Source: an uncultured Eubacterium sp.
GTDB lineage: Bacteria; Bacillota_A; Clostridia; Lachnospirales; Lachnospiraceae
Length of the DNA: 25,889 nt
Reading direction: 5' to 3'
Assembly (NCBI GenBank): GCA_948560485.1
Contig: CAOXUF010000005.1
Coordinates: 1-25,889 of the forward strand
Numbering within the stretch: the stretch's first letter is position 1; the number at the start of each line of letters is the position of its first letter. The notes beneath the pieces are model-generated. The model saw nothing but the letters and a program-made list of their open reading frames with translations. It was not told the DNA's origin and made no database searches. Below, in pieces: positions 1 through 7,261 of this stretch. A program made the position numbers and the translations under genes.

Positions 1-10
1 TTTTTGCCAT
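1..10 (-). CDS. Start of an unidentified gene running off the left edge
   Basis: Only the first three codons (Met-Ala-Lys) are inside the window, read leftward from an ATG at 10-8. The start is supported by a strong ribosome site, AAGGAGG on the minus strand at 25-19, eight bases before the ATG. The product cannot be known from this window. The gene diverges from agrB, so 11-180 must hold its promoter region; TATAAT-like and TTGACA-like strings occur on the minus strand around 38-72, but their spacing is poor and I do not call a promoter. Confidence 0.5.
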
Positions 11-179
11 TGTAGTTGCCTCCTTATTTCTCTTTGATTATACATCAAATCCTTGAGTATAAGGTGTCAACTAAAATGATACACCATCAGTTTAAAAAAA
101 GAAAATATCACACACAACTTTGGCAAAACATTGCACATCAATTTTGTTCAAAAAGTATGATTAAGATAATGTTAGCTAC

Positions 180-246
180 AAAATATGGACATAAGTCGAC
201 AAAATTCGGACATTTGGTTTACAAGTAGTTTAGAATATTATATTCT
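180..246 (+). promoter_or_regulatory. agrB promoter with tandem LytTR (AgrA-type) boxes
   Basis: Two direct repeats with the core GGACAT (187-192 and 208-213) lie exactly 21 bp apart, the helical spacing expected for tandem LytTR-domain binding sites. They are followed by a -35-like TTTACA (218-223), a 17-bp spacer and a -10-like TATTCT (241-246). The same arrangement recurs before agrD at 3053-3119, with nearly identical flanking sequence (AAGTCGAC between the boxes, TTTGGTTT after them). Binding by the adjacent LytTR regulator is inferred from family knowledge. Confidence 0.8.
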
Positions 247-278
247 AAATTTAAAATGTGATTTTATAGGGTGAATAT

Positions 279-854
279 ATGATAGAAAAGCTTGTGGATA
301 AATTGATTAATAAGCAGTTGGAAGAAAATATGATATCAAAAGAGGAAGTAGCTATTTATAGGTATGGTTATATACTGGTTTGTGAAGTGTTTATAAATAT
401 TATCATTGCCGCAATTATCGCAGGGATTTCAGGAGAATGGCTGCTGATAACTTTATTTTGCGTAATCTACATTCCTTTGCGAAGCTTTTGTGGTGGCTGG
501 CATGCAGACAAATTGTGGAAATGCACGATATATTCTAATTTTATTATTATATTAATGATTATAGGCGCTGAGTATATGGTACAAGCCTTTACAGGCATTC
601 TTTTATTTGTTTTATTTATCATATGTTTGCTGGGCATTTTATGCATGGCACCTATGGATACAAAGTCAAAACCAATATCAAAAGAAGAACGAAAAGTATA
701 CAAGAACAAAATTCATGTCATCGTATTGGTTCATTTATTTATATTTATTGCTATGGTGTTGGCAAAATGGAATACAATTATGTATGTGATTGATTTTTCG
801 TATGTCACCCAAGTAGTAATGCTGTTTTTAGAAAAAATTAGCAGAAAAAAATAA
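279..854 (+). CDS. agrB: AgrB-like peptide protease/transporter
   Basis: This 191-residue integral membrane protein belongs to the AgrB family, which cleaves the C-terminal tail of the AgrD propeptide, forms the thiolactone and helps deliver the peptide across the membrane. The diagnostic block around residues 67-86 contains GGWHA and, seven residues after His75, Cys82; this is the spacing of the catalytic His/Cys pair in Staphylococcus AgrB. Hydrophobic segments lie near residues 30-50, 52-66, 87-118 and 140-165, as expected for a polytopic protein. A weak ribosome site (TAGGGTG) precedes the ATG. It is the first gene of the agr locus, transcribed from a promoter with tandem regulator boxes. 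Its substrate is most likely the small peptide encoded at 3158-3307, which is separated from it by the two regulator genes. Confidence 0.93.
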   Translation: MIEKLVDKLINKQLEENMISKEEVAIYRYGYILVCEVFINIIIAAIIAGISGEWLLITLFCVIYIPLRSFCGGWHADKLWKCTIYSNFIIILMIIGAEYMVQAFTGILLFVLFIICLLGILCMAPMDTKSKPISKEERKVYKNKIHVIVLVHLFIFIAMVLAKWNTIMYVIDFSYVTQVVMLFLEKISRKK

Positions 855-861
855 AAAGATG

Positions 862-890
862 TTGAAAAGCAATGATATATATGATATAAT
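862..890 (+). promoter_or_regulatory. Sigma-A-type promoter of the regulator/kinase pair
   Basis: TTGAAA (862-867), a 17-bp spacer and a perfect TATAAT (885-890) lie between agrB and the response regulator. No GGACAT boxes are nearby. The two-component genes therefore appear to have their own basal promoter in addition to read-through from agrB. Confidence 0.75.
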
Positions 891-929
891 GTCTAATTAC
901 AAAAAAAGGAAGGGGAGGGGTAAAACCCT

Positions 930-1676
930 ATGTATCATATAGCAATATGTGATGATAGCAGAGAATATATTTCATATATGAAAGGTGTTCTTCAGGAAGC
1001 GAAAGGAGAAAAAAATATAGATCTTAAAATATATGAATTTATGTCAGGAGAAGAATTAGTTCGTAATTTGGACAGAGGTATTAATTATGATTTGCTGATT
1101 CTGGATATGCAGCTTGGCGGAATAGATGGTGATGAAACAGCACAGATATTTCGCAAAAAGTTTCCGTATGCAGTTCTTGCATTTTGTTCAGGAGTCTGCC
1201 AGCCCACCATTCAATCCTTCAAAGCAACTCCATTTAGATATTTACTTAAACAACAACTCCGTCAGGAGTTAGTAGAAACAATGAAAGAGATTTTGGACGA
1301 GGTCGAAAAAAACTTGAATGAACCATTTATTATGGCACATTACAGATGGACGACACAGATGGTAAAAATGAAAAATATTTTATATATAGAGAATGCCAAA
1401 AGAGGTGGAAGAATTGTAGTGTGTCTAACGTGTGAAGAAGCAAAATACGAGGCGAAACTTCTTGTTGATAAGAAACCGGAGCAATTACTGGCAGAACTGG
1501 AACAATTTGGGTTTGCACTAGCCCAGAGTACATATCTTGTTAATATGAATCATATAGAATTACTGCATACGGAAGATTTTCAATTCGACAATGGAGAGGT
1601 TATGAAAATAGCAAGAGCATATCAAAATAGTTTTAGGGATGCATTTGTCAAGCGTTTCACAAATAAATATCTTTAG
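930..1676 (+). CDS. agrA: LytTR-family response regulator (AgrA-like)
   Basis: This is a 248-residue two-domain regulator. The N-terminal CheY-like receiver (about residues 1-120) has the acidic pair Asp8-Asp9 in ICDD and the likely phospho-acceptor Asp59 in LLILDMQLGG. After a linker, residues about 135-245 show the LytTR DNA-binding pattern: KNILYIENAKRGGRIVV, then a long-helix segment with LAQSTYLVNMNHIELL. LytTR domains bind paired direct repeats spaced about one plus one helical turn, which matches the two GGACAT pairs at 187-213 and 3060-3086. A purine-rich ribosome site (AGGGGAGGGG, 911-920) precedes the ATG by nine bases. It is 17 bases upstream of the sensor kinase and shares its transcript. 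Function by family: response to the exported peptide and activation of agrB and agrD. Confidence 0.93.
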   Translation: MYHIAICDDSREYISYMKGVLQEAKGEKNIDLKIYEFMSGEELVRNLDRGINYDLLILDMQLGGIDGDETAQIFRKKFPYAVLAFCSGVCQPTIQSFKATPFRYLLKQQLRQELVETMKEILDEVEKNLNEPFIMAHYRWTTQMVKMKNILYIENAKRGGRIVVCLTCEEAKYEAKLLVDKKPEQLLAELEQFGFALAQSTYLVNMNHIELLHTEDFQFDNGEVMKIARAYQNSFRDAFVKRFTNKYL

Positions 1677-1693
1677 ATTGCGAGGCGAACAAA

Positions 1694-2998
1694 ATGATAT
1701 GGTTTGACAAGAGTATTATGTTGTTTGGATGTATAGTAGAAGTTTTCTTGCTGTTTGATTATTTCCGAAATTTTTTTGATTTCAAACTACAAAAAAAACA
1801 TACAATTCTTGTTTTTATAGTGACAAGTATGACTCTATTTGGAATTAATTTGATTGGTAATGCGACTGTAAATCTTATAATGTTTCCGTTGTTAATGTGG
1901 ATATTTGTAAGCGTCCTATTTGAAAGCAAAGTGGGAGTGAGGATAGGATACTTTGTAATAGCATATTTAGTGATGGTTGGAGTTGAATTTCTGTTTTTGA
2001 TATTGTCTCAAACAACATCAGAAATGTTATTAAAAACAGGTGTAGTTCCCATATCCGATTATGGATGGCAGATAGTAGTTATAAAATTTATAAATTTTAT
2101 AGCATTTCTGGTACTAAAACAGACATCAGATAAATCGCACAGCAAAATGACAAATAAGTTATTCTTTATATATCTGTGTGTTCCAATTGCTACATTAGGA
2201 GCAATGCTAACAGTGTTTTATTCTGGTGTTGATTTTGCTGGACAAATAATATTACGAACTGTAATGACGTTATTTTTTGTCTTTATGGTTTTAGGTAATA
2301 TGGTATTGTTTTATGCGTTCCAAAAGCATACAGAAGATATAAGCGAATCAGCAAGGCAGGAGATTGAATTGATCCATAAAAATGCGGAAATAGAGAGATT
2401 GACTAAAATAGCTGAACTGAATGATAATTATAATGAAACTGTTCACAATATGACACATTCCTTAAAAGCTATAGAGCAGCTAGCGATGGAACATAATGTA
2501 GAAAACATACGTGAGATAGTTGAAGATTTAACAGGCAGGCTTACACAAAGAGAAATATATGAATATAGTAACCACAGAATAATAAACACTATATTATCTG
2601 AATATGCAGTAAAAGCGGACAAAAACGAAATAAAATTTGATGTATATGTAGAGCCTGGATGTATTATAAAACAGGTAAAAGACATAGATATAGTATCAAT
2701 GCTGGGGAATGTATTAGATAATGCATTTGAGGCGGCAGGTAAAGTGAATACTCCGTTAGTGGTTTTCAGGATGTTTATGCACAAGAAAGGAAAGATGTGT
2801 ATCATTAAAGTGGTTAATGATTATGGAGAAGAGATAATAGAGAAAAACGGAGTAATCCAAACAACGAAAAAAGAAGAAGGTATGCATGGTATAGGTTTAA
2901 AGAGTATAACAAAAACTGCAGAAAAATATAATGGAAGTTTTAGTTATTACACGGAAAATAAAAAATTTTATGTGGTATTGATTTTGCCAGTTGAATAG
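1694..2998 (+). CDS. agrC: GHKL sensor histidine kinase (AgrC-like)
   Basis: This 434-residue membrane kinase is predicted to sense the autoinducing peptide. The N-terminal half (residues about 8-208) is almost continuously hydrophobic, with about six membrane segments. It is followed by a coiled linker (about 212-245) and a cytoplasmic GHKL catalytic region. The likely phospho-acceptor is His255 in HNMTHSLKAI; this is less canonical than the RHD motif of many AgrC proteins. The ATP-binding N-box is around 339-347 (NVLDNAFEA) and the G-box at 396-404 (GMHGIGLKS). The gene follows the response regulator by 17 bases with a weak ribosome site (GAGGCG). A rho-independent terminator begins 15 bases after its stop, which isolates it from agrD. 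Confidence 0.93.
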   Translation: MIWFDKSIMLFGCIVEVFLLFDYFRNFFDFKLQKKHTILVFIVTSMTLFGINLIGNATVNLIMFPLLMWIFVSVLFESKVGVRIGYFVIAYLVMVGVEFLFLILSQTTSEMLLKTGVVPISDYGWQIVVIKFINFIAFLVLKQTSDKSHSKMTNKLFFIYLCVPIATLGAMLTVFYSGVDFAGQIILRTVMTLFFVFMVLGNMVLFYAFQKHTEDISESARQEIELIHKNAEIERLTKIAELNDNYNETVHNMTHSLKAIEQLAMEHNVENIREIVEDLTGRLTQREIYEYSNHRIINTILSEYAVKADKNEIKFDVYVEPGCIIKQVKDIDIVSMLGNVLDNAFEAAGKVNTPLVVFRMFMHKKGKMCIIKVVNDYGEEIIEKNGVIQTTKKEEGMHGIGLKSITKTAEKYNGSFSYYTENKKFYVVLILPVE

Positions 2999-3012
2999 AA
3001 TGAGAATAGAAG

Positions 3013-3040
3013 ATAGCTCAGGTAAATTGGGCTATTTTTT
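3013..3040 (+). terminator. Rho-independent terminator after the sensor kinase
   Basis: An 8-bp stem (ATAGCTCA at 3013-3020 with TGGGCTAT at 3028-3035, one G-U pair), a 7-base loop and a run of T at 3036-3040. It lies directly before the agrD promoter, so agrD transcription should depend on that promoter. Confidence 0.8.
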
Positions 3041-3052
3041 GTTTTCAAAAAC

Positions 3053-3119
3053 AAAATTCGGACATAAGTCGACAGAATTCGGACATTTGGTTTTCAAGTG
3101 GAATTATTTATTGTAAGAT
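3053..3119 (+). promoter_or_regulatory. agrD promoter with tandem LytTR (AgrA-type) boxes
   Basis: GGACAT direct repeats at 3060-3065 and 3081-3086 are again 21 bp apart, then a -35-like TTTTCA (3091-3096), 17 bp, and a -10-like TAAGAT (3114-3119). Distances between boxes and -10 are identical to the agrB promoter. The expected transcript starts near 3126, about 30 bases before agrD. Confidence 0.8.
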
Positions 3120-3157
3120 GTGTACATCAATAAAATAAACTTAGGGAGGAATTAAGG

Positions 3158-3307
3158 ATGAAGTTAAAAAGAATGTTAAAAAAGGTGGCATTAGGATGTG
3201 TGAATGCGTTGGCAATGATGATGGTGGTGCAGACTGCAAATTCAGCATGTGTATGGGTAGTGCATCAACCGGAGTTTCCAGAAGAAGCCAATAAATTCAA
3301 AAGATAA
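3158..3307 (+). CDS. agrD: AgrD-like cyclic lactone autoinducer propeptide
   Basis: This 49-residue peptide has a strong ribosome site (GGGAGGA, 3144-3150). Its layout is that of clostridial AgrD precursors: a basic amphipathic leader (MKLKRMLKKV), a hydrophobic helix to about residue 27, the core NSACVWVV with Cys31, and an acidic tail HQPEFPEE ending in a basic segment. Ring closure by AgrB between Cys31 and the carboxyl of the residue four positions later would give a five-residue thiolactone, Cys-Val-Trp-Val-Val, with cleavage before His36. From memory, the Clostridium perfringens signal has the similar ring Cys-Leu-Trp-Phe-Thr. The exact mature N-terminus cannot be read from the sequence. 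Its own regulator-box promoter and its separation from agrB by two genes are unusual. Confidence 0.88.
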   Translation: MKLKRMLKKVALGCVNALAMMMVVQTANSACVWVVHQPEFPEEANKFKR

Positions 3308-3367
3308 TAAGATTAGGTAAACACTTGAGTTTGTGTATAAGTTAATGGTGAATAATCCAGAGCAAAA

Positions 3368-3478
3368 GGTTCTTCCACAATTACTAATTTTCTGCCTTAA
3401 CTTAATTTTAGAAATGCTGATAAACAAATACATTTTGATTTCTGGGAGTTGGCAAATACTTATATTTGCGGAAGAACC
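3368..3478. mobile_element. 111-bp miniature inverted-repeat element (ISL3-like ends)
   Basis: Ends are inverted repeats: GGTTCTTCCACAA (3368-3380) against TTGCGGAAGAACC (3466-3478), 12 of 13 positions pairing, with weaker similarity continuing inward. The element is flanked by near-identical 8-bp direct repeats, GAGCAAAA (3360-3367) and AAGCAAAA (3479-3486). The GG-TCTTCC ends and 8-bp target duplication resemble ISL3-family elements; that assignment is inference. No transposase fits inside. A 63-codon frame crossing it looks incidental. Confidence 0.65.
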
Positions 3479-3486
3479 AAGCAAAA

Positions 3487-3701
3487 TTCATCACCTGTCC
3501 GGCAATATGGAAATCACTTTTTAGATTCGTTTTTGTGCATGTCAAATCATAATTTCTACAAGGATATTTATAAAGGCTGCTATGCACCGCAGATGCGGCA
3601 AGGACAAGATGATGTTTGAATAATGTGATTATTCATATGGGTATAGTTCGTCAGAAAATAATGATATGCAAAGGATAAGTTTGGATAAAAGGTGCTATAT
3701 T
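3487..3701. other. Intergenic stretch with one copy of a dispersed repeat
   Basis: No convincing gene is present. The stretch contains a 51-bp segment (3552-3602) that is about 84% identical to 15303-15353 and has a small hairpin with a compensatory change. In one frame it reads as an open stretch ending in YKDIYKGCYAPQMRQGQDDV, without a plausible start; this may be a gene remnant. Confidence 0.4.
3552..3602 (+). repeat. Dispersed repeat, copy 1
   Basis: It matches 15303-15353 at about 43 of 51 positions, with an identical central block ATTTATAAAGGCTGC. Its hairpin CCGC-AGAT-GCGG becomes CTGC-TGAT-GCAG in copy 2, so a paired position has changed on both sides. Confidence 0.7.
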
Positions 3702-4035
3702 ATGAAAGTGTATTTGATAAATTTATTTGGAAATGAGAGTCATGAGGAGATAAGAAAAAATGTAGGGACCAATTGATTAGGATATTAAATGATGATTATA
3801 AGTTAATGTGTAAATATAGTGATATTAAGACTTCAGAATTTGGAAAACCATATATAGAAGGGAATATTCGCTTTAGTATATCACATTCTGAAAGATTTGC
3901 CGTAATTGCAATAGGAAGAGGTAATATTGATGGAACTTTTGAAAGTGATTAACTTGGTAAAGAAAGAAGATGTTTTTTACTTATTATATCATCTATAAAT
4001 AGTTTTTACAGTAATGAAAAGATTTCAGTTATATG
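3702..4035 (+). pseudogene. Broken 4'-phosphopantetheinyl transferase
   Basis: This is the remnant of an Sfp/AcpS-type PPTase, the enzyme that places the CoA phosphopantetheine arm on carrier proteins. The ATG at 3702 starts MKVYLINLFG and runs to a stop at codon 25. After a -1 shift at the run AGA AAA AAT (about 3753-3761) the frame continues through the family motifs GKPYIEG and FSISHS, then degenerates. The GVDIE metal motif is replaced by NIDGTFESD followed by a stop. An open segment afterwards contains SFYSNEK, resembling FFSKNEK of the second PPTase at 22959. The W-x-x-KEA-x-x-K region is missing. It lies upstream of the cluster, probably left over from an older copy or rearrangement. 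A -1 shift at a near-identical A-run also occurs in the cluster PPTase. Confidence 0.75.
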
Positions 4036-4387
4036 ACAAAAGTAGATATAATGCCGTATTATATAATGGTTTATAAAAATAATTAAGTAGTCAAAAGTGA
4101 ATGAGTAAGTCGATAATGTTAGTTGTTTTTATGTTATATGAAAAGGGAATTATATTATGCGGATTTCGATTTATTCTTACATCAGCATAGAAATGATAAA
4201 AGAAAATAGAACATTAATGTATAAGTGCTGATGTTAAAAACGATAGGTTGTGCTATACAGTCTTACTATTACTGACTACATAAACTGTAGAGTGGTCGGT
4301 TTTATGGGGATTTTATCAAAATAAAAGTAATGGCTAAGCTATGGTTTATAGTTATATCGCATATTGGCGGATTTTACAGAAAGGTGG
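4036..4387. other. Leader region of the first nucleotidyltransferase
   Basis: No gene is visible. An inverted repeat ACATCAGCA (4179-4187) / TGCTGATGT (4226-4234) and a shorter ACAGT/ACTGT pair (about 4257-4290) suggest local RNA structure. I do not see a convincing promoter. Confidence 0.35.
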
Positions 4388-5464
4388 ATGATAACGGTGA
4401 AAGATGAAAATAAATTAATATTATTAACATGTTTACAAAGAAGAACGGAAAACGAAGAAAATCAAATTAAACAAATTATCTCGCTAAAATTGGATTGGGG
4501 TTATATTGTTGGACAGTTGATACATCATAGGTTGTCTGGGTATTTTATTTCATATTTATCTGAAAATGAAAAAAAGTACTTATATAAAGAAGTAAATAAA
4601 CAATTGTCATTAATTTACAAGTTGAACAAATATATTACGATGGAAAATATGAAATTCTTTAGTAAGATATTTGAACAATTTGAAAAGGAAGGAATAAAGT
4701 ATGCTGGATTAAAAGGTGTTATATATAATGCTTCAATGTATGAGATTGGGGTTAGAAGATCAAATGATATAGATATTTTGGTACCAGAAACTGAAATTAA
4801 AAATATTGATAGTATTTTAAGGAATAATGGATTTATACAAAGTGTTAACAGTAATAGGGAAGAAGCATCAAAGCGGGAGAAAATGATTCAGAGATTAAAA
4901 TTTCATGATTTAATTCCTTATTATAGAAATGTAGATGACTCAATTTTAATTCCGTATTATAAAATGGATATTAATTTTAGAGTTGATAATACAAAAGAAG
5001 GGTTGACAAAGAAGTTTTTTGATTATGGAACAAATGTGTATGAAGGAAATGGTTATTCAGTTAGAGGTCTGCGTTGGGAAACGCATTTACTTCACCTATG
5101 CATCCACTTTGCAAGAGAAACTAGTAATAGTGTTTGGGTAAAAGACAAAAGAGATTGTATGCTATATAAATTGGTAGATATAGAAAATACAATTAGATAT
5201 TTGGGCAAAGAGAAGTTAAAGTTGTGGTCGGAAAAAGTGACTCAGTTTGAATGTGACGAAGATATTTTTATAACTTTTTTTTATTTGAACAAATTGTATC
5301 CGAATGAGAGTTACAAGCAAATATTAGAAGGTGTGAATGTTGATGAGTCTATTATCAATAAAGTAAAAGTGTTAGGAACAAATGATATCATAAGTAGGGA
5401 AAAAGATTATATTGATGAGTCGTTTGATTTAAATTATTGTATAGATTTTTCGAAAAATAATTGA
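4388..5464 (+). CDS. Nucleotidyltransferase family protein (NTP_transf_5-like)
   Basis: This 358-residue protein resembles the uncharacterised nucleotidyltransferase family that recurs in peptide-natural-product clusters (PF14907 type). The N-terminal about 100 residues are helical. The core then reads KYAGLKGVIYN (about 105-114) and RRSNDIDILV (about 123-132), where Asp127 and Asp129 form the metal-binding DxD of the polymerase-beta fold. An HLCIHFAR segment about 80 residues later is also typical. The start at 4388 is preferred over an upstream in-frame TTG because GAAAGG precedes it by a few bases. It points the same way as the cluster genes and is separated from them only by a decayed insertion sequence, so it probably belongs to the cluster. 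The substrate is unknown. Confidence 0.8.
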   Translation: MITVKDENKLILLTCLQRRTENEENQIKQIISLKLDWGYIVGQLIHHRLSGYFISYLSENEKKYLYKEVNKQLSLIYKLNKYITMENMKFFSKIFEQFEKEGIKYAGLKGVIYNASMYEIGVRRSNDIDILVPETEIKNIDSILRNNGFIQSVNSNREEASKREKMIQRLKFHDLIPYYRNVDDSILIPYYKMDINFRVDNTKEGLTKKFFDYGTNVYEGNGYSVRGLRWETHLLHLCIHFARETSNSVWVKDKRDCMLYKLVDIENTIRYLGKEKLKLWSEKVTQFECDEDIFITFFYLNKLYPNESYKQILEGVNVDESIINKVKVLGTNDIISREKDYIDESFDLNYCIDFSKNN

Positions 5465-5480
5465 TTGTTAATTAATAATG

Positions 5481-7234
5481 ATCTCTTGGAATCTTGAGTG
5501 ATCAAAGTCGGATAAATCTGGCATTGAACTTTGAAAAGTAAATATTATTCAAAAACGGGAAAAAATATACAAGAAATAGACTTAACACTGTTGCTAAGCC
5601 AAAAAATGAGGTATGATATTGGTTAGGATTATGCTACATTTAAAATCAACTTTCTGAGGATGGATTCAAATGGCAAATCCCATGCATCCAGCTGTTGTAG
5701 CATCAGGATATGATAGAGGCGGCAGTACCACATCTTAGTCGAGCGGTGCCTGCCGTCTTCTAATTTAAAGTCTAACTGCATTGTATTCCTTTTTCCAAAG
5801 TTGGCTATCACGTGGAGGGATGTTGATCAGTCTCGGATTATCTTTCATGGATAGATGAACAGTTCTGCCATATTTGGAGTCAGAGCAGGGCGTATCACAG
5901 GAGCAGCCGTATTTTCTGCTTGCCAGAGGACAACGGTATTTGATTCTTGCTTTTGAGATTTCAACACCGTCATGGTTCATTTTTTTCCGGCACGGCAGAC
6001 GGGAATACCGTCTTTACCGATGGTGAAATCATCCTTGTATCTCTCCTTAATACCACGTTTTTCATTGAGATCAATGAAGGGTTGGATGCCGTGCCTTTTT
6101 CAGTAAACATAGTAAGGCATGGCATCGTGAGCAGAATCGAGAAGCAGTTTCTCAACATGAAAATCCGGCAAAAAGTTCTTCATTCGAAAGAAAGAATGAA
6201 GAAAACCATGAGAATCATGCATGAAAGCAGGATTAAGCAGAGGAAAGACAGGAAGATCGCTTTCAGAATCGGAGGCAACCATCATATATAAATCATAGCC
6301 ATGATAGAAGCCGCCTCTGGAAGAATCCCAGCCGATATCGCAATCAGGCTGTGAGAAATATCTTTCGCAGTTACAATCGTTAATACCCTTTTTGCGCAGT
6401 CGCAGACACGGTGTTTTCGTTTTCTGGCAGATGTGACAACCGGAGTGCCATCACCGGCAATCGATAAATGGAAGTTGTTGATCAGACCTTTATCTAACGA
6501 TTTACGAAGGAATTCTTTGGAATATAAAAGAAACAAAGAGCCATAGGGCTGATCTTCGATAGAAAAAGATTTATCTTCTAATTCCTTAAAAAGCTCATCA
6601 ACAGTTGTTTTATCAACAGAATCTGCTTTAACCCCTTTTTCTTAGGTTTTTTAACAGGCGTTTTGAGTTTATGAAGATGAGGATTCAAATTGTTATCTTC
6701 TGAATTCCAAAGCCTTGAGAAGAAATCATAAAAGGTGCCAACGCCGGGAGTATTACCGACATCAAAACCGCTGAGAATGGCGTACAAAGGATTGATTTTC
6801 AATTGAGCAACTCATTCAGTAATGGATGTCACTTTGAAATCAATGGACAATAAATAAGAGCACTGAATACAGGAAGGGGTTCTTGGGACAGGAGCATATT
6901 TGGAATACTTTGATTTCATCATCTGATCAGTGAAGGAGATATCGAGATTCCAAAAACGATCAATAATGTCCCATGTAGCACGAGAAATAGCATCTGGATC
7001 AGGATAATATTTACGAAGATTTTCAACAACAAAGTTCTGGTAGTCAGAGTGACTGTCGCAGTTAACAGGTAACAATAAAATCGCCTCCAATCGAAAAAAC
7101 GTTTTATAAATAAGGGCGCGAAGCGCCGCATTTTTTGATGGTTTTGTCAAGAGTTTTTTGCAAAAAAGTGGGGGATTTTCATAAAAAAGGAATCTGAAAG
7201 CCTTGTATTTGCTAGCTTAGAGATTCCGAGAGAT
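5481..7234 (-). mobile_element. Decayed insertion sequence, about 1.75 kb
   Basis: Imperfect terminal inverted repeats bound it: ATCTCTTGGAATCT (5481-5494) and AGATTCCGAGAGAT (7221-7234), 13 of 14 pairing. The interior is noticeably richer in GC than the flanking genes and carries a broken transposase on the minus strand. I cannot identify a clear target duplication. It lies between the first nucleotidyltransferase and the PHP gene and so splits the apparent cluster. Confidence 0.7.
5629..7150 (-). pseudogene. Frameshifted DDE-type transposase
   Basis: Minus-strand fragments in at least four frames read in order as one roughly 480-residue transposase. They are an N-terminal segment with RYYPDPDAISRATWDIIDRF (7150-6812); LYAILSGFDVGNTPGVGTFY (6802-6578); a catalytic-core start with LSIAGDGTPVVTSARKRKHR (6536-6282); LLLDSAHDAMPYYVY (6285-6100); a cysteine-rich stretch CPLASRKYGCSCDTPC (5980-5765); and a C-terminal piece with DGRHRSTKMWYCRLYHILM (5811-5629). 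The acidic residues in AGDGT and LLDSAHDA fit a DDE catalytic core. Several frameshifts mean it cannot be functional. I do not assign an IS family. Confidence 0.75.
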
Positions 7235-7261
7235 TATAATAAAGAAGTGGAGGATTAGTAA

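Noticed and set aside
16..228. A 70-codon forward frame in the region before agrB
   Set aside because: It has no ribosome site, spans the regulator boxes of the agrB promoter and has no recognisable protein features.
3333..3524. A 63-codon forward frame after agrD
   Set aside because: It runs through the miniature inverted-repeat element, needs a non-ATG start and lacks a ribosome site.
5947..6291. A 114-codon forward frame inside the insertion sequence
   Set aside because: It is antisense to the transposase remnants, which carry the recognisable motifs on the minus strand.
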